Under the pieces are notes generated by a model that was given only the letters and a program-made list of their open reading frames with translations, was not told where the DNA came from and ran no database searches. Made by a program: the position numbers and the translations under genes. Source: Photobacterium leiognathi (GTDB lineage Bacteria > Pseudomonadota > Gammaproteobacteria > Enterobacterales > Vibrionaceae). From it: DNA of 64,000 nucleotides. Numbering within the stretch: position 1 is the stretch's first letter; each line of letters begins with the position of its first letter. Positions 29,170 to 39,984 of this stretch are shown piece by piece. Where the stretch lies: assembly GCF_030685535.1 (NCBI RefSeq), contig NZ_CP131601.1, positions 2,852,001 to 2,916,000 on the forward strand, given 5' to 3'.

Positions 29170-30288
29170 TCACTTCATTAATGGTTTAGTTAACGAAAGG
29201 TTCGAGGTGATATATTGGCTTTCTGGATAATGTTCAGACATCACTTCACAAACCAATTCGGGAAATTCAACTTGCGACCAAAGTGTATTTTGCAGCGTTG
29301 TTATATCATCCCAACCACTACTAAGTAACCACTTACCAACTTCACTTGCAACATCAGGAATTTTGACTCGTCCAACACTTTCACTATCTAGCCATACTCG
29401 CATGGTCGTGATATCTAACGACTGAGTCACATGAGCCAATCCCATCATTGCTAAAGTGGCAACATTACTGCTTTGTTCAAATTGCCCTTGTAGTGGTTTC
29501 AACAACAATTTTTTTCCCAGTGAAATCGCCTCCGATGGCAATTCAAATCCACCGTTTGCCACCACGCCTTTGCATTGATGTAAGTGATGATGAAAACCAT
29601 CACGACTGAGTGGTTTTAACTGCACATTTTGCCACTGAGATTCAACCTCAATATCGGGGTGATAACAGACAAAATTAATCTGCTGAAAATGTGAAAGTAG
29701 CTCGGTAATTTGAGTTAAGGATTCAAATGGCAAATACACCAAAATGAACGATGCTTGATTGATGCTTGGCTTATCAAAACAAGGAATAATCGGCGGTAAT
29801 ATTGGACAGTTAAAATGATACCAATGCAGTCCAATTTGATACTGAGTTGGAGCAAAATAACGCGTCAATAATCGATCAAATAGACTGTCATTGACCTTAG
29901 GTACATGATGAAGAAATGCCGCTTGGTGACTAAGCGATAAACTCGGTACTTGCTGTTGCTTGGCTGCCCATGCCGTTACTGGCTCAAAATCATTAAGCAC
30001 CAAATCATAATAGGATAAATCTAACGTTTTCACTTCTTGACGGAAATAACCTAAATTCAACTGACGCCACGTTTTCCACTTTTGCACACATCCTTGCTCG
30101 GTAACAAACGTTAGCCCTTTACCTACTTGAAAGTCACCAAAGCAACTCATATCAAAAAATTTGTCTGAGGCTCGACCTGAAAAGTAATAATCAACCTCAC
30201 AGTCTAACGCCTGAAAAACCCGAGCCATTTCGCGAGCACGAGAAATATGACCATTGCCTGTACCTTGGATCCCATAAAGTATTTTCAT
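29170..30288 (-). CDS. MJ1255/VC2487-family glycosyltransferase
   Basis: A 372-residue protein of the MJ1255/VC2487 family (TIGR00661), related to GT-B-fold glycosyltransferases. The N-terminus MKILYGIQGTGNGHISRARE resembles UDP-sugar transferases of the MurG/MGDG-synthase type. A C-terminal donor-binding segment is visible at about residues 240-262 (GVVANGGFELPSEAISLGKK). No signal peptide. It starts 10 bases after the PAP2-phosphatase gene on the same strand, so the two are probably one operon acting on a lipid-linked sugar. That is inference; no substrate is known. Confidence 0.85.
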   Translation of the reverse strand: MKILYGIQGTGNGHISRAREMARVFQALDCEVDYYFSGRASDKFFDMSCFGDFQVGKGLTFVTEQGCVQKWKTWRQLNLGYFRQEVKTLDLSYYDLVLNDFEPVTAWAAKQQQVPSLSLSHQAAFLHHVPKVNDSLFDRLLTRYFAPTQYQIGLHWYHFNCPILPPIIPCFDKPSINQASFILVYLPFESLTQITELLSHFQQINFVCYHPDIEVESQWQNVQLKPLSRDGFHHHLHQCKGVVANGGFELPSEAISLGKKLLLKPLQGQFEQSSNVATLAMMGLAHVTQSLDITTMRVWLDSESVGRVKIPDVASEVGKWLLSSGWDDITTLQNTLWSQVEFPELVCEVMSEHYPESQYITSNLSLTKPLMK

Positions 30289-30298
30289 TATTTATTCC

Positions 30299-30808
30299 TC
30301 ACAAGGTAACACTGACTAATTCAAAGCAAACAAGGCCTAATAACGCACCTGCCACAATATCGCTAAAGTAATGCACTCCCAGCAACACTCGAGATAGCCC
30401 AATACAGCCAGCCCAGCACCAAACCAAAAAGCTAAAAGCAGGAAAAAAACTTGAAATCAAAGCTGCCATCATAAAAGCAGCCGCGGTATGACCTGACGGC
30501 AAGCTGTAGCGATCGGAAGGTTTAATAAAGGTGGGTAAACTGACTGGGCGATCGCGTTTGAAGCTATTTTTCAATAACCAATACAAGGGTAATTCAATTA
30601 GAAACATCAATAAGCCATAGCGAAGAAATGCACTACCTTGTTGATCATCAATCAACCATACCATCAAGCCAATCAAAGCATAAAGATGACCATCACCAGT
30701 ACGAGAAACAATACGGCTGATCTTGGCTAAGGAAGGGGTAAAGCGATGACAAAGGCAAAGCGTTGAAAACGCATAGTCAAAACGCTGGATTGGGCTTAAT
30801 AACGTCAT
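30299..30808 (-). CDS. PAP2-superfamily membrane phosphatase
   Basis: Integral-membrane phosphatase, 169 residues and about five TM helices. All three PAP2 motifs are present: KNSFKRDRP (about 80-88), PSGHT (about 103-107) and SRVLLGVHYFSD (about 138-149). Such enzymes remove phosphate from lipids such as undecaprenyl or phosphatidylglycerol phosphates. AAAGGAGAT precedes the ATG at good spacing. First gene of a pair with the glycosyltransferase, divergent from the leucine operon. Confidence 0.9.
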   Translation of the reverse strand: MTLLSPIQRFDYAFSTLCLCHRFTPSLAKISRIVSRTGDGHLYALIGLMVWLIDDQQGSAFLRYGLLMFLIELPLYWLLKNSFKRDRPVSLPTFIKPSDRYSLPSGHTAAAFMMAALISSFFPAFSFLVWCWAGCIGLSRVLLGVHYFSDIVAGALLGLVCFELVSVTL

Positions 30809-31126
30809 CTATCAATCTCCTTTTATAATTATCACTAGCATAAAAAGGAGTTATGACAGCAGGGTTAAGCTTCAAAGGAGACTCAATGACAATCCATTTC
30901 TCTATTTAAAAGCAATTAAATGTTAATAAAAAGTAAGTCATGAAAACACTCTAAAACAGTATCGATAGCTTTATGTCTTTTACTTATATCGTGAAACAAC
31001 ACTTTCCATTAATTTAAAATCAACACCTTAATGGCATATTCGTAAAATAAACGTAATTATTGGTTGACCTTTGACCTGTCTATTTGGTATTCATTTGTTA
31101 ATTAACTTTATATAAGTGTGTACAAA
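30809..31126 (+). promoter_or_regulatory. Divergent regulatory region before leuL; candidate leu promoter 31064-31093
   Basis: AT-rich and without a convincing gene. TTGACC (31064-31069), an 18-base spacer and TATTCA (31088-31093) form a plausible promoter about 35 bases before the leuL start; a second TTGACC is at 31071. A mini-ORF of 18 codons at 30853-30909 has ribosome-site-like sequences, but its expression is unproven. The AT-rich stretch is where LeuO or Lrp could bind. Confidence 0.45.
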
Positions 31127-31177
31127 ATGAAAAAGCATTTCTCATTACTCCTAAGCCTCCTCCTTATCGTGACTTAA
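31127..31177 (+). CDS. leuL: leu operon leader peptide
   Basis: A 16-residue leader, MKKHFSLLLSLLLIVT, with six leucine codons (TTA CTC CTA, then CTC CTC CTT) clustered in its middle. The stop at 31175-31177 sits directly before the antiterminator strand. Translation speed through the Leu codons would report the charging of tRNA-Leu, controlling leuABCD by attenuation. Confidence 0.92.
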   Translation: MKKHFSLLLSLLLIVT

Positions 31178-31179
31178 TC

Positions 31180-31249
31180 GCGCGGGTTGCTTATGGGTGG
31201 GAAATGCCACTAACGATTTTAGAACCCGCGCTACTTGCGCGGGTTTTTT
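31180..31249 (+). promoter_or_regulatory. Leucine attenuator (antiterminator/terminator pair)
   Basis: Terminator: AACCCGCGC (31223-31231), loop TACTT, GCGCGGGTT (31237-31245), then a T run to 31249. An exact extra copy of GCGCGGGTT lies at 31180-31188, right behind the leuL stop, and can pair instead with 31223-31231 to form the antiterminator. A ribosome stalled on the Leu codons leaves 31180-31188 free and lets the operon be read; a ribosome that reaches the stop covers it and termination follows. Confidence 0.9.
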
Positions 31250-31316
31250 CATATATCGACTAGCGCAAGTGAATGCGAACTAACCTGTAACGGTAATAGA
31301 CTAAAAGGAAGTAGCA

Positions 31317-32858
31317 ATGAAAGATCAGGTCATTATTTTCGATACTACGCTACGTGACGGTGAGCAGGCGCTATCAGCAAGCCTAACCGTTAAAGAAAAA
31401 CTACAGATCGCATACGCATTAGAACGTCTAGGTGTTGATGTTATTGAAGCCAGCTTCCCTGTTTCATCACCCGGTGATTTTGAATCAGTACAGACGATTG
31501 CTAAAAACATCAAAAATAGCCGCGTTTGTGCCCTTTCTCGTGCCGTTGCGAAAGATATTGATGTGGCGGCAGAGTCCTTAAAAGTCGCAGAAGCTTTTCG
31601 TATTCATACTTTTATTTCCACTTCTACCGTTCATGTCCAAGACAAACTGCGTCGCAGCTATGATGACGTGATTGAGATGGGTGTTGCCGCAGTTAAACGT
31701 GCTCGCAATTATACCGATGATGTCGAGTTTTCTTGTGAAGATGCAGGCCGTACTCCTATTGATAACCTGTGTCGTATGGTAGAAGCTGCGATCAATGCAG
31801 GCGCGAACACCATTAATATTCCAGATACCGTAGGCTACACCCTACCAAGTGAATTTGGTGGCATCATCACTCAGCTATTTAACCGTGTACCAAATATCGA
31901 TAAAGCCATCATCTCGGTTCACTGTCATGACGATCTAGGAATGTCTGTTGCGAACTCAATGGCGGCGGTTCAAGCGGGTGCTCGCCAAGTGGAAGGGACG
32001 ATTAACGGCTTAGGGGAACGTGCGGGTAACTGTTCGCTAGAAGAGATCGCAATGATCATCAAAACCCGTCAGGAGCTACTTGGCGTGACGACTAATATCA
32101 AACACGATGAAATTCATCGCACCAGTAAAATGGTCAGCCAACTATGTAACATGCCTATTCAGGCCAACAAAGCGATTGTCGGTGCTAATGCCTTTAGTCA
32201 CTCCTCAGGTATTCACCAAGATGGCATGCTAAAGAATAAGAACACCTATGAAATCATGACACCAGAGTCTATTGGTCTGAAAAACCAAGCACTAAACCTA
32301 ACCAGCCGTTCCGGTCGTGCAGCAGTGAAAAGCCATATGGATGCCATGGGTTACACCGAAAACGAATACAACCTAGATAAGTTGTACGCTGATTTCCTAA
32401 AACTGGCAGATCGTAAAGGTCAGGTGTTTGATTACGATCTTGAAGCACTGATGCATTTTTCCAACCTACGTGATGAAGATGACTACTTCAAACTCAATTA
32501 CCTAAGTGTGCAATCAGGTAGCGTAATGGCAACCACCAGCATCAAGCTGCAATGTGGTGATGAAGAAAAGTGTGAAGCAGCTGTCGGCAATGGTCCGGTT
32601 GATGCGCTATACCAATGTATTTACCGTTTAACGGGTTACGACATCGTATTGGATAAGTTTGATCTAACCGCCAAGGGTGAAGGTGAAGATGGCTTAGGTC
32701 AGGCAGATATTATCGCAAACTACAAAGGCAGAAAGTACCACGGTACTGGTCTCGCAACAGATATTGTTGAAGCTTCTGGTCAAGCCCTACTGCATGTTAT
32801 TAATAGTATTCACCGTGCAGATCAAATTGAAGAGATCAAACAGCGCTCTGCTCATTGA
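31317..32858 (+). CDS. leuA: 2-isopropylmalate synthase
   Basis: Condenses acetyl-CoA with 2-ketoisovalerate, the first committed step of leucine synthesis. The 513-residue protein starts [20 protein letters not shown], with the HMGL-like TIM-barrel signature TTLRDGEQ. The second signature is in [20 protein letters not shown] (about 201-220), with metal ligands H202 and H204. The C-terminal regulatory domain (about 390-513) for leucine feedback is complete. First structural gene behind the attenuator. Confidence 0.97.
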   Translation: MKDQVIIFDTTLRDGEQALSASLTVKEKLQIAYALERLGVDVIEASFPVSSPGDFESVQTIAKNIKNSRVCALSRAVAKDIDVAAESLKVAEAFRIHTFISTSTVHVQDKLRRSYDDVIEMGVAAVKRARNYTDDVEFSCEDAGRTPIDNLCRMVEAAINAGANTINIPDTVGYTLPSEFGGIITQLFNRVPNIDKAIISVHCHDDLGMSVANSMAAVQAGARQVEGTINGLGERAGNCSLEEIAMIIKTRQELLGVTTNIKHDEIHRTSKMVSQLCNMPIQANKAIVGANAFSHSSGIHQDGMLKNKNTYEIMTPESIGLKNQALNLTSRSGRAAVKSHMDAMGYTENEYNLDKLYADFLKLADRKGQVFDYDLEALMHFSNLRDEDDYFKLNYLSVQSGSVMATTSIKLQCGDEEKCEAAVGNGPVDALYQCIYRLTGYDIVLDKFDLTAKGEGEDGLGQADIIANYKGRKYHGTGLATDIVEASGQALLHVINSIHRADQIEEIKQRSAH

Positions 32859-32889
32859 GCTAATAGCAAACCCAGATAACAAATTTTAA

Positions 32890-34008
<1,119 letters not shown>

Positions 34009-34021
34009 GGGAGCATGAGCA

Positions 34022-35455
34022 ATGTCGAACACTAATAATAGCGCCCCTAAAACGCTTTACGAGAAAGTTTACGATGCCCACGTTGCTGTTGCTGCACAAG
34101 GCGAAAACCCGATCCTGTATATCGATCGCCACTTAGTACATGAGGTGACATCACCACAGGCTTTTGATGGTCTGCGTGAAAAAGGTCGTAAAGTACGCCA
34201 AGTATCAAAAACCTTTGCAACCATGGATCACAATGTCTCTACTCAAACTAAAGACATTAATGCCTCTGGTGAAATGGCACGCATTCAAATGGAAACGCTA
34301 GCCAAAAACTGTGAAGAATTTGGCGTCACCCTGTACGATCTAAACCATAAATATCAAGGTATTGTGCACGTTATGGGCCCAGAGCTAGGTATTACGCTAC
34401 CGGGTATGACCATTGTTTGTGGTGACTCACACACCGCCACTCACGGTGCCTTTGGCGCGCTAGCCTTTGGTATTGGTACTTCTGAAGTTGAGCACGTTCT
34501 AGCAACTCAGACCCTAAAACAATCTCGTGCCAAGACCATGAAGATTGAAGTAAAAGGTAAAGTTGCTGAAGGTATTACCGCTAAAGATATCGTCCTTGCG
34601 ATCATCGGTAAAACCACGGCTGCTGGCGGTACGGGTTATGTGGTGGAGTTTTGTGGGGAAGCCATTACCGATCTGACCATGGAAGGTCGTATGACCGTCT
34701 GTAACATGGCAATTGAACTAGGCGCAAAAGCCGGTTTGATCGCACCCGATCAAACCACGTTTGATTATATTAAAGATCGTGAATTTGCACCCAAAGGCGC
34801 TGAGTTTGATGCTGCAGTAGAGTATTGGACATCACTGAAATCGGATCCTGATGCCGAGTTTGATGCGGTAGTCACCCTTGATGCGAAAGATATTAAACCA
34901 CAAGTGACATGGGGAACTAACCCTGACCAAGTGATTGCCGTTGACGAGCCAATTCCAACACCTGAAAGCTTTAACGATCCAGTAGAAAAAGCATCAGCGG
35001 AAAAAGCCCTCGCTTACATGGGGCTAGAAGCAGGTAAAACACTGTCTGATTTTTCTGTTGATAAGGTATTTATCGGTTCATGTACCAACTCACGTATTGA
35101 AGATATGCGTGCAGCAGCAGCGATTGCCAAAGGGCGTAAAGTTGCCCCTAATGTTCAGGCTCTGGTTGTGCCAGGTTCAGAGCAAGTTAAAGCACAAGCG
35201 GAAAAAGAAGGGCTAGATAAAATCTTTATTGAAGCCGACTTTGAATGGCGTCTACCTGGGTGCTCAATGTGCTTGGCAATGAATAACGATCGCTTAGGTC
35301 CCGGTGAACGTTGTGCCTCAACCAGTAACCGTAACTTCGAAGGTCGCCAAGGTCGTGATGGACGTACTCACCTAGTAAGTCCTGCGATGGCAGCCGCCGC
35401 GGCATGTGCAGGTCACTTTGTCGATATTCGTCAACTAGACGCAGCTTCTGCGTAA
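34022..35455 (+). CDS. leuC: 3-isopropylmalate dehydratase large subunit
   Basis: Iron-sulfur isomerase subunit converting 2- to 3-isopropylmalate together with LeuD. The 477 residues include the aconitase-family cluster cysteines in [16 protein letters not shown] and [13 protein letters not shown]. About ten residues precede the [11 protein letters not shown] where E. coli LeuC effectively begins, a small N-terminal extension. The gap to leuB is 13 bases and to leuD 9 bases, fitting one polycistronic message. Confidence 0.97.
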   Translation: MSNTNNSAPKTLYEKVYDAHVAVAAQGENPILYIDRHLVHEVTSPQAFDGLREKGRKVRQVSKTFATMDHNVSTQTKDINASGEMARIQMETLAKNCEEFGVTLYDLNHKYQGIVHVMGPELGITLPGMTIVCGDSHTATHGAFGALAFGIGTSEVEHVLATQTLKQSRAKTMKIEVKGKVAEGITAKDIVLAIIGKTTAAGGTGYVVEFCGEAITDLTMEGRMTVCNMAIELGAKAGLIAPDQTTFDYIKDREFAPKGAEFDAAVEYWTSLKSDPDAEFDAVVTLDAKDIKPQVTWGTNPDQVIAVDEPIPTPESFNDPVEKASAEKALAYMGLEAGKTLSDFSVDKVFIGSCTNSRIEDMRAAAAIAKGRKVAPNVQALVVPGSEQVKAQAEKEGLDKIFIEADFEWRLPGCSMCLAMNNDRLGPGERCASTSNRNFEGRQGRDGRTHLVSPAMAAAAACAGHFVDIRQLDAASA

Positions 35456-35464
35456 CAAAAGGAT

Positions 35465-36073
35465 GTGAACATGACTGGTTTTAAACAACACACTGGGCTT
35501 GTCGTACCGCTAGATGCTGCCAACGTCGATACCGATGCGATTATTCCAAAACAATTTTTGCAGAAAGTCACCCGAACTGGATTTGGTAAACACCTTTTCC
35601 ATGACTGGCGTTTTCTTGATGATGCAGGCGAGCAAAACAACCCTGAATTTGTAATGAATGCCCCACGCTATCAAGGTGCAAGTATTCTGCTTGCTCGTGA
35701 AAACTTTGGCTGTGGTTCATCTCGTGAGCACGCACCATGGGCACTGGCTGATTACGGGATCCAAGTAATGATCGCACCAAGCTTTGCCGACATTTTCTAC
35801 GGTAACTCGATCAACAACCAAATGGTGCCTGTTCGCCTAACCGAACAAGAAGTCGATGAGCTATTCCAATTTGTTGAAGCCAATGAAGGTGCTGAGATCA
35901 ACGTCGATCTCGAAAAGATGATCGTCACCGCAAACAGTAAAACCTATTCATTCGAAATTGATGAATTCCGTCGCCACTGTTTGCTTAACGGTCTAGACAA
36001 CATCGGCTTAACGCTACAACACGAAGATAAGATCGCCAGCTTTGAGAGCCAAATCCCTCGCTTCCTTGCTTGA
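35465..36073 (+). CDS. leuD: 3-isopropylmalate dehydratase small subunit
   Basis: Swivelling-domain subunit of isopropylmalate isomerase, 202 residues. It begins [20 protein letters not shown] in this frame; the ATG four residues in would also fit (ATG 35471). It carries the family motif [15 protein letters not shown] (about 77-91). Last gene of leuABCD, followed by a terminator. Confidence 0.96.
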   Translation: MNMTGFKQHTGLVVPLDAANVDTDAIIPKQFLQKVTRTGFGKHLFHDWRFLDDAGEQNNPEFVMNAPRYQGASILLARENFGCGSSREHAPWALADYGIQVMIAPSFADIFYGNSINNQMVPVRLTEQEVDELFQFVEANEGAEINVDLEKMIVTANSKTYSFEIDEFRRHCLLNGLDNIGLTLQHEDKIASFESQIPRFLA

Positions 36074-36098
36074 TCATTCATCATTTTAAACTTCATAG

Positions 36099-36122
36099 AC
36101 GCCCTTTGTGGGCGTTTATTTT
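36099..36122 (+). terminator. Intrinsic terminator of leuABCD
   Basis: ACGCCC and GGGCGT around a TTTGT loop, followed by TTATTTTTT. Confidence 0.85.
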
Positions 36123-36340
36123 TTGTCGCTAATAACAAAACAAACAATAAAAGCAGGTTTTAGTCACCAAATACTCTATAGCCGTTTAGAAAAACGATTG
36201 CTTACTATTATCAAGGAATACAACATCTTGATGAGAGAGTGTTAATACTGCCATTGCTTTAAATAATATGCGCTTTGTCTACAACAGGCCGTGTATTCAG
36301 ACGCTATCACTTATTTTCAGTAACAGGTACAATGCATTGT

Positions 36341-36438
36341 TCTCATTGGGGAGCCTGTTGGCTGAGATTGTTAAGCATACATGCTTTATACAGAACCCAT
36401 CGAACCTGAACCAGGTAATGCTGGCGTAGGAATTGAGA
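36341..36438 (+). promoter_or_regulatory. TPP riboswitch (THI element) upstream of thiBPQ
   Basis: Conserved THI-box blocks appear in order: GGGGAGCC (about 36348-36355), GGCTGAGA (36360-36367), ACCC, GAACCTGA (36402-36409), CCAGGTAATGCTGGCGTAGG (36411-36430). TCTCA at the start pairs with TGAGA at the end as P1. It would repress the thiamine transporter genes when thiamine pyrophosphate is abundant. No intrinsic terminator follows, so control is probably translational or depends on the hairpins downstream. Confidence 0.95.
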
Positions 36439-36439
36439 T

Positions 36440-36467
36440 ACTCGAACATTTAACTAGGTGTTCGAGT
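36440..36467 (+). other. Hairpin directly after the TPP riboswitch
   Basis: ACTCGAACA and TGTTCGAGT form a perfect 9-bp stem with a 10-nt loop, starting two bases after P1. It has no T run, so it is not a terminator. A further short hairpin (TGTCC 36526-36530 with GGACA 36541-36545) lies just before the thiB ribosome site. These are candidates for the riboswitch expression platform. Confidence 0.55.
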
Positions 36468-36559
36468 CTGCTGCACCGCACGATGCGACAGCTCTCAAAC
36501 CTGTGCCGCTCTCTCTTTCTATTTTTGTCCATAGGATGTCGGACATATCGGAGCGCATA

Positions 36560-37558
36560 GTGAAAAAAACAACCACTCTTCTAACACTTATCTCATTGTC
36601 ACTTATCGCAAGCAGTGCTTTTGCTGCCGACAATACTCTCAATGTTTACACCTACAGCTCATTTGCATCTGAATGGGGTCCAGGCCCTGTGATCAAGAAA
36701 GCCTTTGAAGCGCAATGCAATGGCTGTAAGGTGAATTTTGTTTCACTAGAAGATGGCGTCTCTATTTTAAATCGTGTGCGTCTTGAAGGTAAAAACAGCA
36801 AAGCCGATATTCTGCTAGGGCTTGATAATAACCTGATGACAGAAGCGAAAAACACTGGATTACTAACAACCTCTAACGTTGATACCAGTAAGCTAACACT
36901 ACCCAAAGGCTGGAGTGACAAGACGTTTGTTCCTTATGACTATGGTTATTTTGCCTTTGTCTACGACAGTTCAAAACTGCCAAATCCACCAGCAAGTCTT
37001 GATGCCTTGATCAAAGATCAAAACATTAGCGTGATCTACCAAGATCCTCGTACCTCAACGCCAGGCCAAGGTTTAATGTTGTGGATCAAGTCTGTCTATG
37101 GCGATAAAGCACCGGAAATGTGGCAGCAATTGGCAAAACACACCGTCACTGTAACCAAAGGCTGGTCAGAAGCTTATAACATGTTTTTAAAAGGCGAGTC
37201 AGATATGGTGTTGTCATACACCACATCACCTGCTTACCACATCATTGCTGAGAACAAGCATCAGTACAAAGCGGCTGATTTTAAAGAAGGTCACTACATG
37301 CAAGTAGAAGTCGCAGCGAAGATGAAAAATAGCCCACACCCAAAACTGGCTGATGAGTTCATGCAATTTATTGTCAGCGATGCTTTCCAATCACAAATCG
37401 CTACCCACAACTGGATGTATCCAGTGACAAAACAAAGCTTACCGAAAGGATTTGATGAGCTCACCGTACCAAGTAAAGCCCTTGAGTTTAGTGCCGATAA
37501 AGTGGCAACACACCGCAAAGCTTGGATCCGAGAGTGGCAACAAGCATTGACTCAATAA
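36560..37558 (+). CDS. thiB: Thiamine ABC transporter, periplasmic binding protein
   Basis: Periplasmic receptor for thiamine and its phosphates. GTG 36560 is chosen because CGGAG lies six bases before it and only this start gives a signal peptide (KKTTTLLTLISLSLIASSAFA). The open frame upstream to 36458 is leader RNA. About 332 residues, with the solute-binding core starting NTLNVYTYSSFASEWGPG. First gene of thiBPQ, under the TPP riboswitch. Confidence 0.95.
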   Translation: MKKTTTLLTLISLSLIASSAFAADNTLNVYTYSSFASEWGPGPVIKKAFEAQCNGCKVNFVSLEDGVSILNRVRLEGKNSKADILLGLDNNLMTEAKNTGLLTTSNVDTSKLTLPKGWSDKTFVPYDYGYFAFVYDSSKLPNPPASLDALIKDQNISVIYQDPRTSTPGQGLMLWIKSVYGDKAPEMWQQLAKHTVTVTKGWSEAYNMFLKGESDMVLSYTTSPAYHIIAENKHQYKAADFKEGHYMQVEVAAKMKNSPHPKLADEFMQFIVSDAFQSQIATHNWMYPVTKQSLPKGFDELTVPSKALEFSADKVATHRKAWIREWQQALTQ

Positions 37559-37570
37559 TGGTTTAAGACT

Positions 37571-39181
37571 TTGAACAAACGCATCACCTTATTGCCCGGT
37601 ATGATCAGTGCCGGGCTGATCATTTTCGTTGTCGTTTCTGCGCTGTATGCCTTAATCAGTGAAGCTGGCGACTGGCAACTTGCAACCTTATGGCATGATC
37701 CCTACCTGCGTCATGTAACGGGTTTTAGCTTCTATCAAGCGTTCCTCTCAACGCTACTTAGTATTATTCCAGCGATCCCCATCGCCTATGCTCTTTCTCG
37801 TCGTCAATTTATCGGCAAAGCCCTACTCCTTCGCCTCTTTGCGATGACATTGGTCATGCCCGTCTTAGTGGCCGTTTTTGGTTTGCTATCTATTTATGGC
37901 AAAAGCGGCATCATCAGCGACAGTTTGGGAACACTTGGCTTACCACCATTAAATATTTATGGCTTAAGTGGGATCTTACTGGCACATGTATTTTTAAACC
38001 TGCCGCTTACAGTACGCTTTTTACTGCAAAGCCTCGATGGTATTCCTGCTGAACAACATCAACTTGCTGCTCATTTAGGGATCACAGGATGGAGTAAGTT
38101 TCGCTTAATTGCATGGCCTCGACTACGCCAACAGCTACCGCACATTGCCGACTTAGTCTTCATGCTGTGCTTTACCAGTTTTGCGGTGATCATGTCATTA
38201 GGTGGCGGTCCTAAATCCACCACGATTGAACTTGCGATTTATCAAGCGCTTCGTTATGACTTTGATTTAGCAACTGGTGCTATTTTGGCGCTATGGCAAA
38301 TGCTGCTGTGTTGTTCGTTAGTATTGATCACTCAACGCTTTGCTAAACCCCTCTCAACCCTAAATGGCTCGATCAATAAAATGGTGGTGAACTATCACGA
38401 TCACTGGCGTGCTAAATGTTGGGATACCTTTTGGATCATCGTAGCATTACTGTTTGTCGTACCACCAATTTTCGCTGTGGTCGTTTCGGGTATTAACCGC
38501 CAATTGCTTAGTATCTTAGAGCAAGAGCAACTCTGGTCAGCGATTTATAATTCACTGCATATCGCCCTGTTTTCTTGTGTTCTCGCTTTCTGTGCTGGGG
38601 TGATGATTTTGATCACCAGTCGCAGTTTACGTTTAGCCCGTCGCAAGCTTGCCGCCGATGGTATCGAGATGATAGGTACCGTGATTTTAGTGACGCCGGG
38701 GCTGGTACTCAGTACCGGGATCTTCTTATTATTACGCCACTACACCGATGCTTATAGTGCTGCATTTTGGGTCGTAGTCTGTGTTAATGCCCTAATGGCG
38801 CTGCCGTATGTGATCAAAACATTAAGCCAACCAATGCTACATCTAGCGCAACAATATAATCCGTTATGTCGCAGTTTAGGTATGACACATCTATCACGAT
38901 TACGCTTAGTTGAATGGCGTGCATTGCGTGCTCCTATCGCTCAGGCTTTAGCGATAAGCTTTGTGTTATCACTGGGGGATTTAGGTGCGATTGCATTATT
39001 TGGCAGCCAAGATTTTCAAACCTTGCCATTGTATTTATTTGAATTAATGGGCAGTTATCGAATGGATGCAGCAGCAGTTGCAGCACTCATTCTACTATTA
39101 CTCAGCTTAGGTTTATTTAGTGTTGTCGAGTTTTTGGTTGTGACTCGCCATCGCCAAGGAGTTCATCATGCTAAACATTAA
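37571..39181 (+). CDS. thiP: Thiamine ABC transporter, permease
   Basis: Fused double-permease with two homologous halves and about 12 TM helices, forming the membrane channel for ThiB-delivered thiamine. The start is an unusual TTG at 37571 (NKRITLLPGMISAGLIIFV), 12 bases after the thiB stop. 536 residues, the same as E. coli ThiP. Each half contains an EAA-type loop, near EQHQLAAHLGITGWSKFRLI (about 158-177) and near CRSLGMTHLSRLRLVEW (about 434-450). Confidence 0.95.
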   Translation: MNKRITLLPGMISAGLIIFVVVSALYALISEAGDWQLATLWHDPYLRHVTGFSFYQAFLSTLLSIIPAIPIAYALSRRQFIGKALLLRLFAMTLVMPVLVAVFGLLSIYGKSGIISDSLGTLGLPPLNIYGLSGILLAHVFLNLPLTVRFLLQSLDGIPAEQHQLAAHLGITGWSKFRLIAWPRLRQQLPHIADLVFMLCFTSFAVIMSLGGGPKSTTIELAIYQALRYDFDLATGAILALWQMLLCCSLVLITQRFAKPLSTLNGSINKMVVNYHDHWRAKCWDTFWIIVALLFVVPPIFAVVVSGINRQLLSILEQEQLWSAIYNSLHIALFSCVLAFCAGVMILITSRSLRLARRKLAADGIEMIGTVILVTPGLVLSTGIFLLLRHYTDAYSAAFWVVVCVNALMALPYVIKTLSQPMLHLAQQYNPLCRSLGMTHLSRLRLVEWRALRAPIAQALAISFVLSLGDLGAIALFGSQDFQTLPLYLFELMGSYRMDAAAVAALILLLLSLGLFSVVEFLVVTRHRQGVHHAKH

Positions 39182-39902
39182 TCAGCTCAACTATACCTAT
39201 TTACCTCAACATAAAAATGAGGTGCCGATGGCATTGAGCTTTGATGTTCAACTTGAGCAAGGTGACATCGCCGCCCTTATTGGCCCAAGTGGTGCGGGTA
39301 AAAGTACTTTATTGGCGCTTATTGCAGGCTTCCTCGTGCCTGATAACGGTGATATTACGATTAATGGTGCATCTATCTGCCAGCTAGAGCCTGCGCAACG
39401 TCCGCTATCTATGCTATTTCAAGAGCACAATTTATTTCCCCACCTTAGTGTGTTTGAAAATATTGCATTGGGAATAAACCCTAAGCTCAAACTCACGACA
39501 GAGCAAAAACAGCGGGTGATTGATAGTGCTAAACAGGTAGGGATTGATACCTACCTTGAGCGTTTACCTGAACAGCTTTCTGGTGGTCAACGTCAACGGG
39601 TTGCGCTTGCGCGTTGTTTACTCCGTGATCGCCCTCTGCTGCTGCTTGATGAGCCCTTTTCAGCGTTAGATCCTGCGCTTCGCGCTGAAATGCTGACGTT
39701 AGTGAAACAACTGGCGAAAGAGAAAAACATCACGGTATTAATGATCACCCACAGCCCTGATGACGCCAGAAAAATCGCCGATAAATGTATTTTTATTGAT
39801 GATGGCAAAATTAAAACGGCAGGTGTAACGCAAACAATACTTGATAATCCAAACATACCTGAGCTGAAAAAATACCTCGGATTAACGCCTACTGTGATTT
39901 GA
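39168..39902 (+). CDS. thiQ: Thiamine ABC transporter, ATPase
   Basis: Cytoplasmic ATPase energising ThiP. Walker A GPSGAGKST (about 38-46), ABC signature LSGGQRQRVALARCL (about 132-146), Walker B LLLLDEPFSALDP and the switch His in MITHSPDDA are present. 244 residues. It overlaps thiP by 14 bases, with its ribosome site AAGGAG inside thiP, implying translational coupling. Ends at a bidirectional terminator. Confidence 0.96.
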   Translation: MLNINQLNYTYLPQHKNEVPMALSFDVQLEQGDIAALIGPSGAGKSTLLALIAGFLVPDNGDITINGASICQLEPAQRPLSMLFQEHNLFPHLSVFENIALGINPKLKLTTEQKQRVIDSAKQVGIDTYLERLPEQLSGGQRQRVALARCLLRDRPLLLLDEPFSALDPALRAEMLTLVKQLAKEKNITVLMITHSPDDARKIADKCIFIDDGKIKTAGVTQTILDNPNIPELKKYLGLTPTVI

Positions 39903-39931
39903 TTTATCTCTATCTACAATTAATTAACGAC

Positions 39932-39964
39932 AAAAAAGCGAGCACCTAATGTGCTCGCTTTTCA
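39932..39964. terminator. Bidirectional terminator between thiQ and the phoH-like gene
   Basis: AAAAAAGCGAGCAC and GTGCTCGCTTTT around a 5-nt loop; A and T runs serve both convergent genes. Confidence 0.92.
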
Positions 39965-39984
39965 TATCTATTAAACAATGTGAA

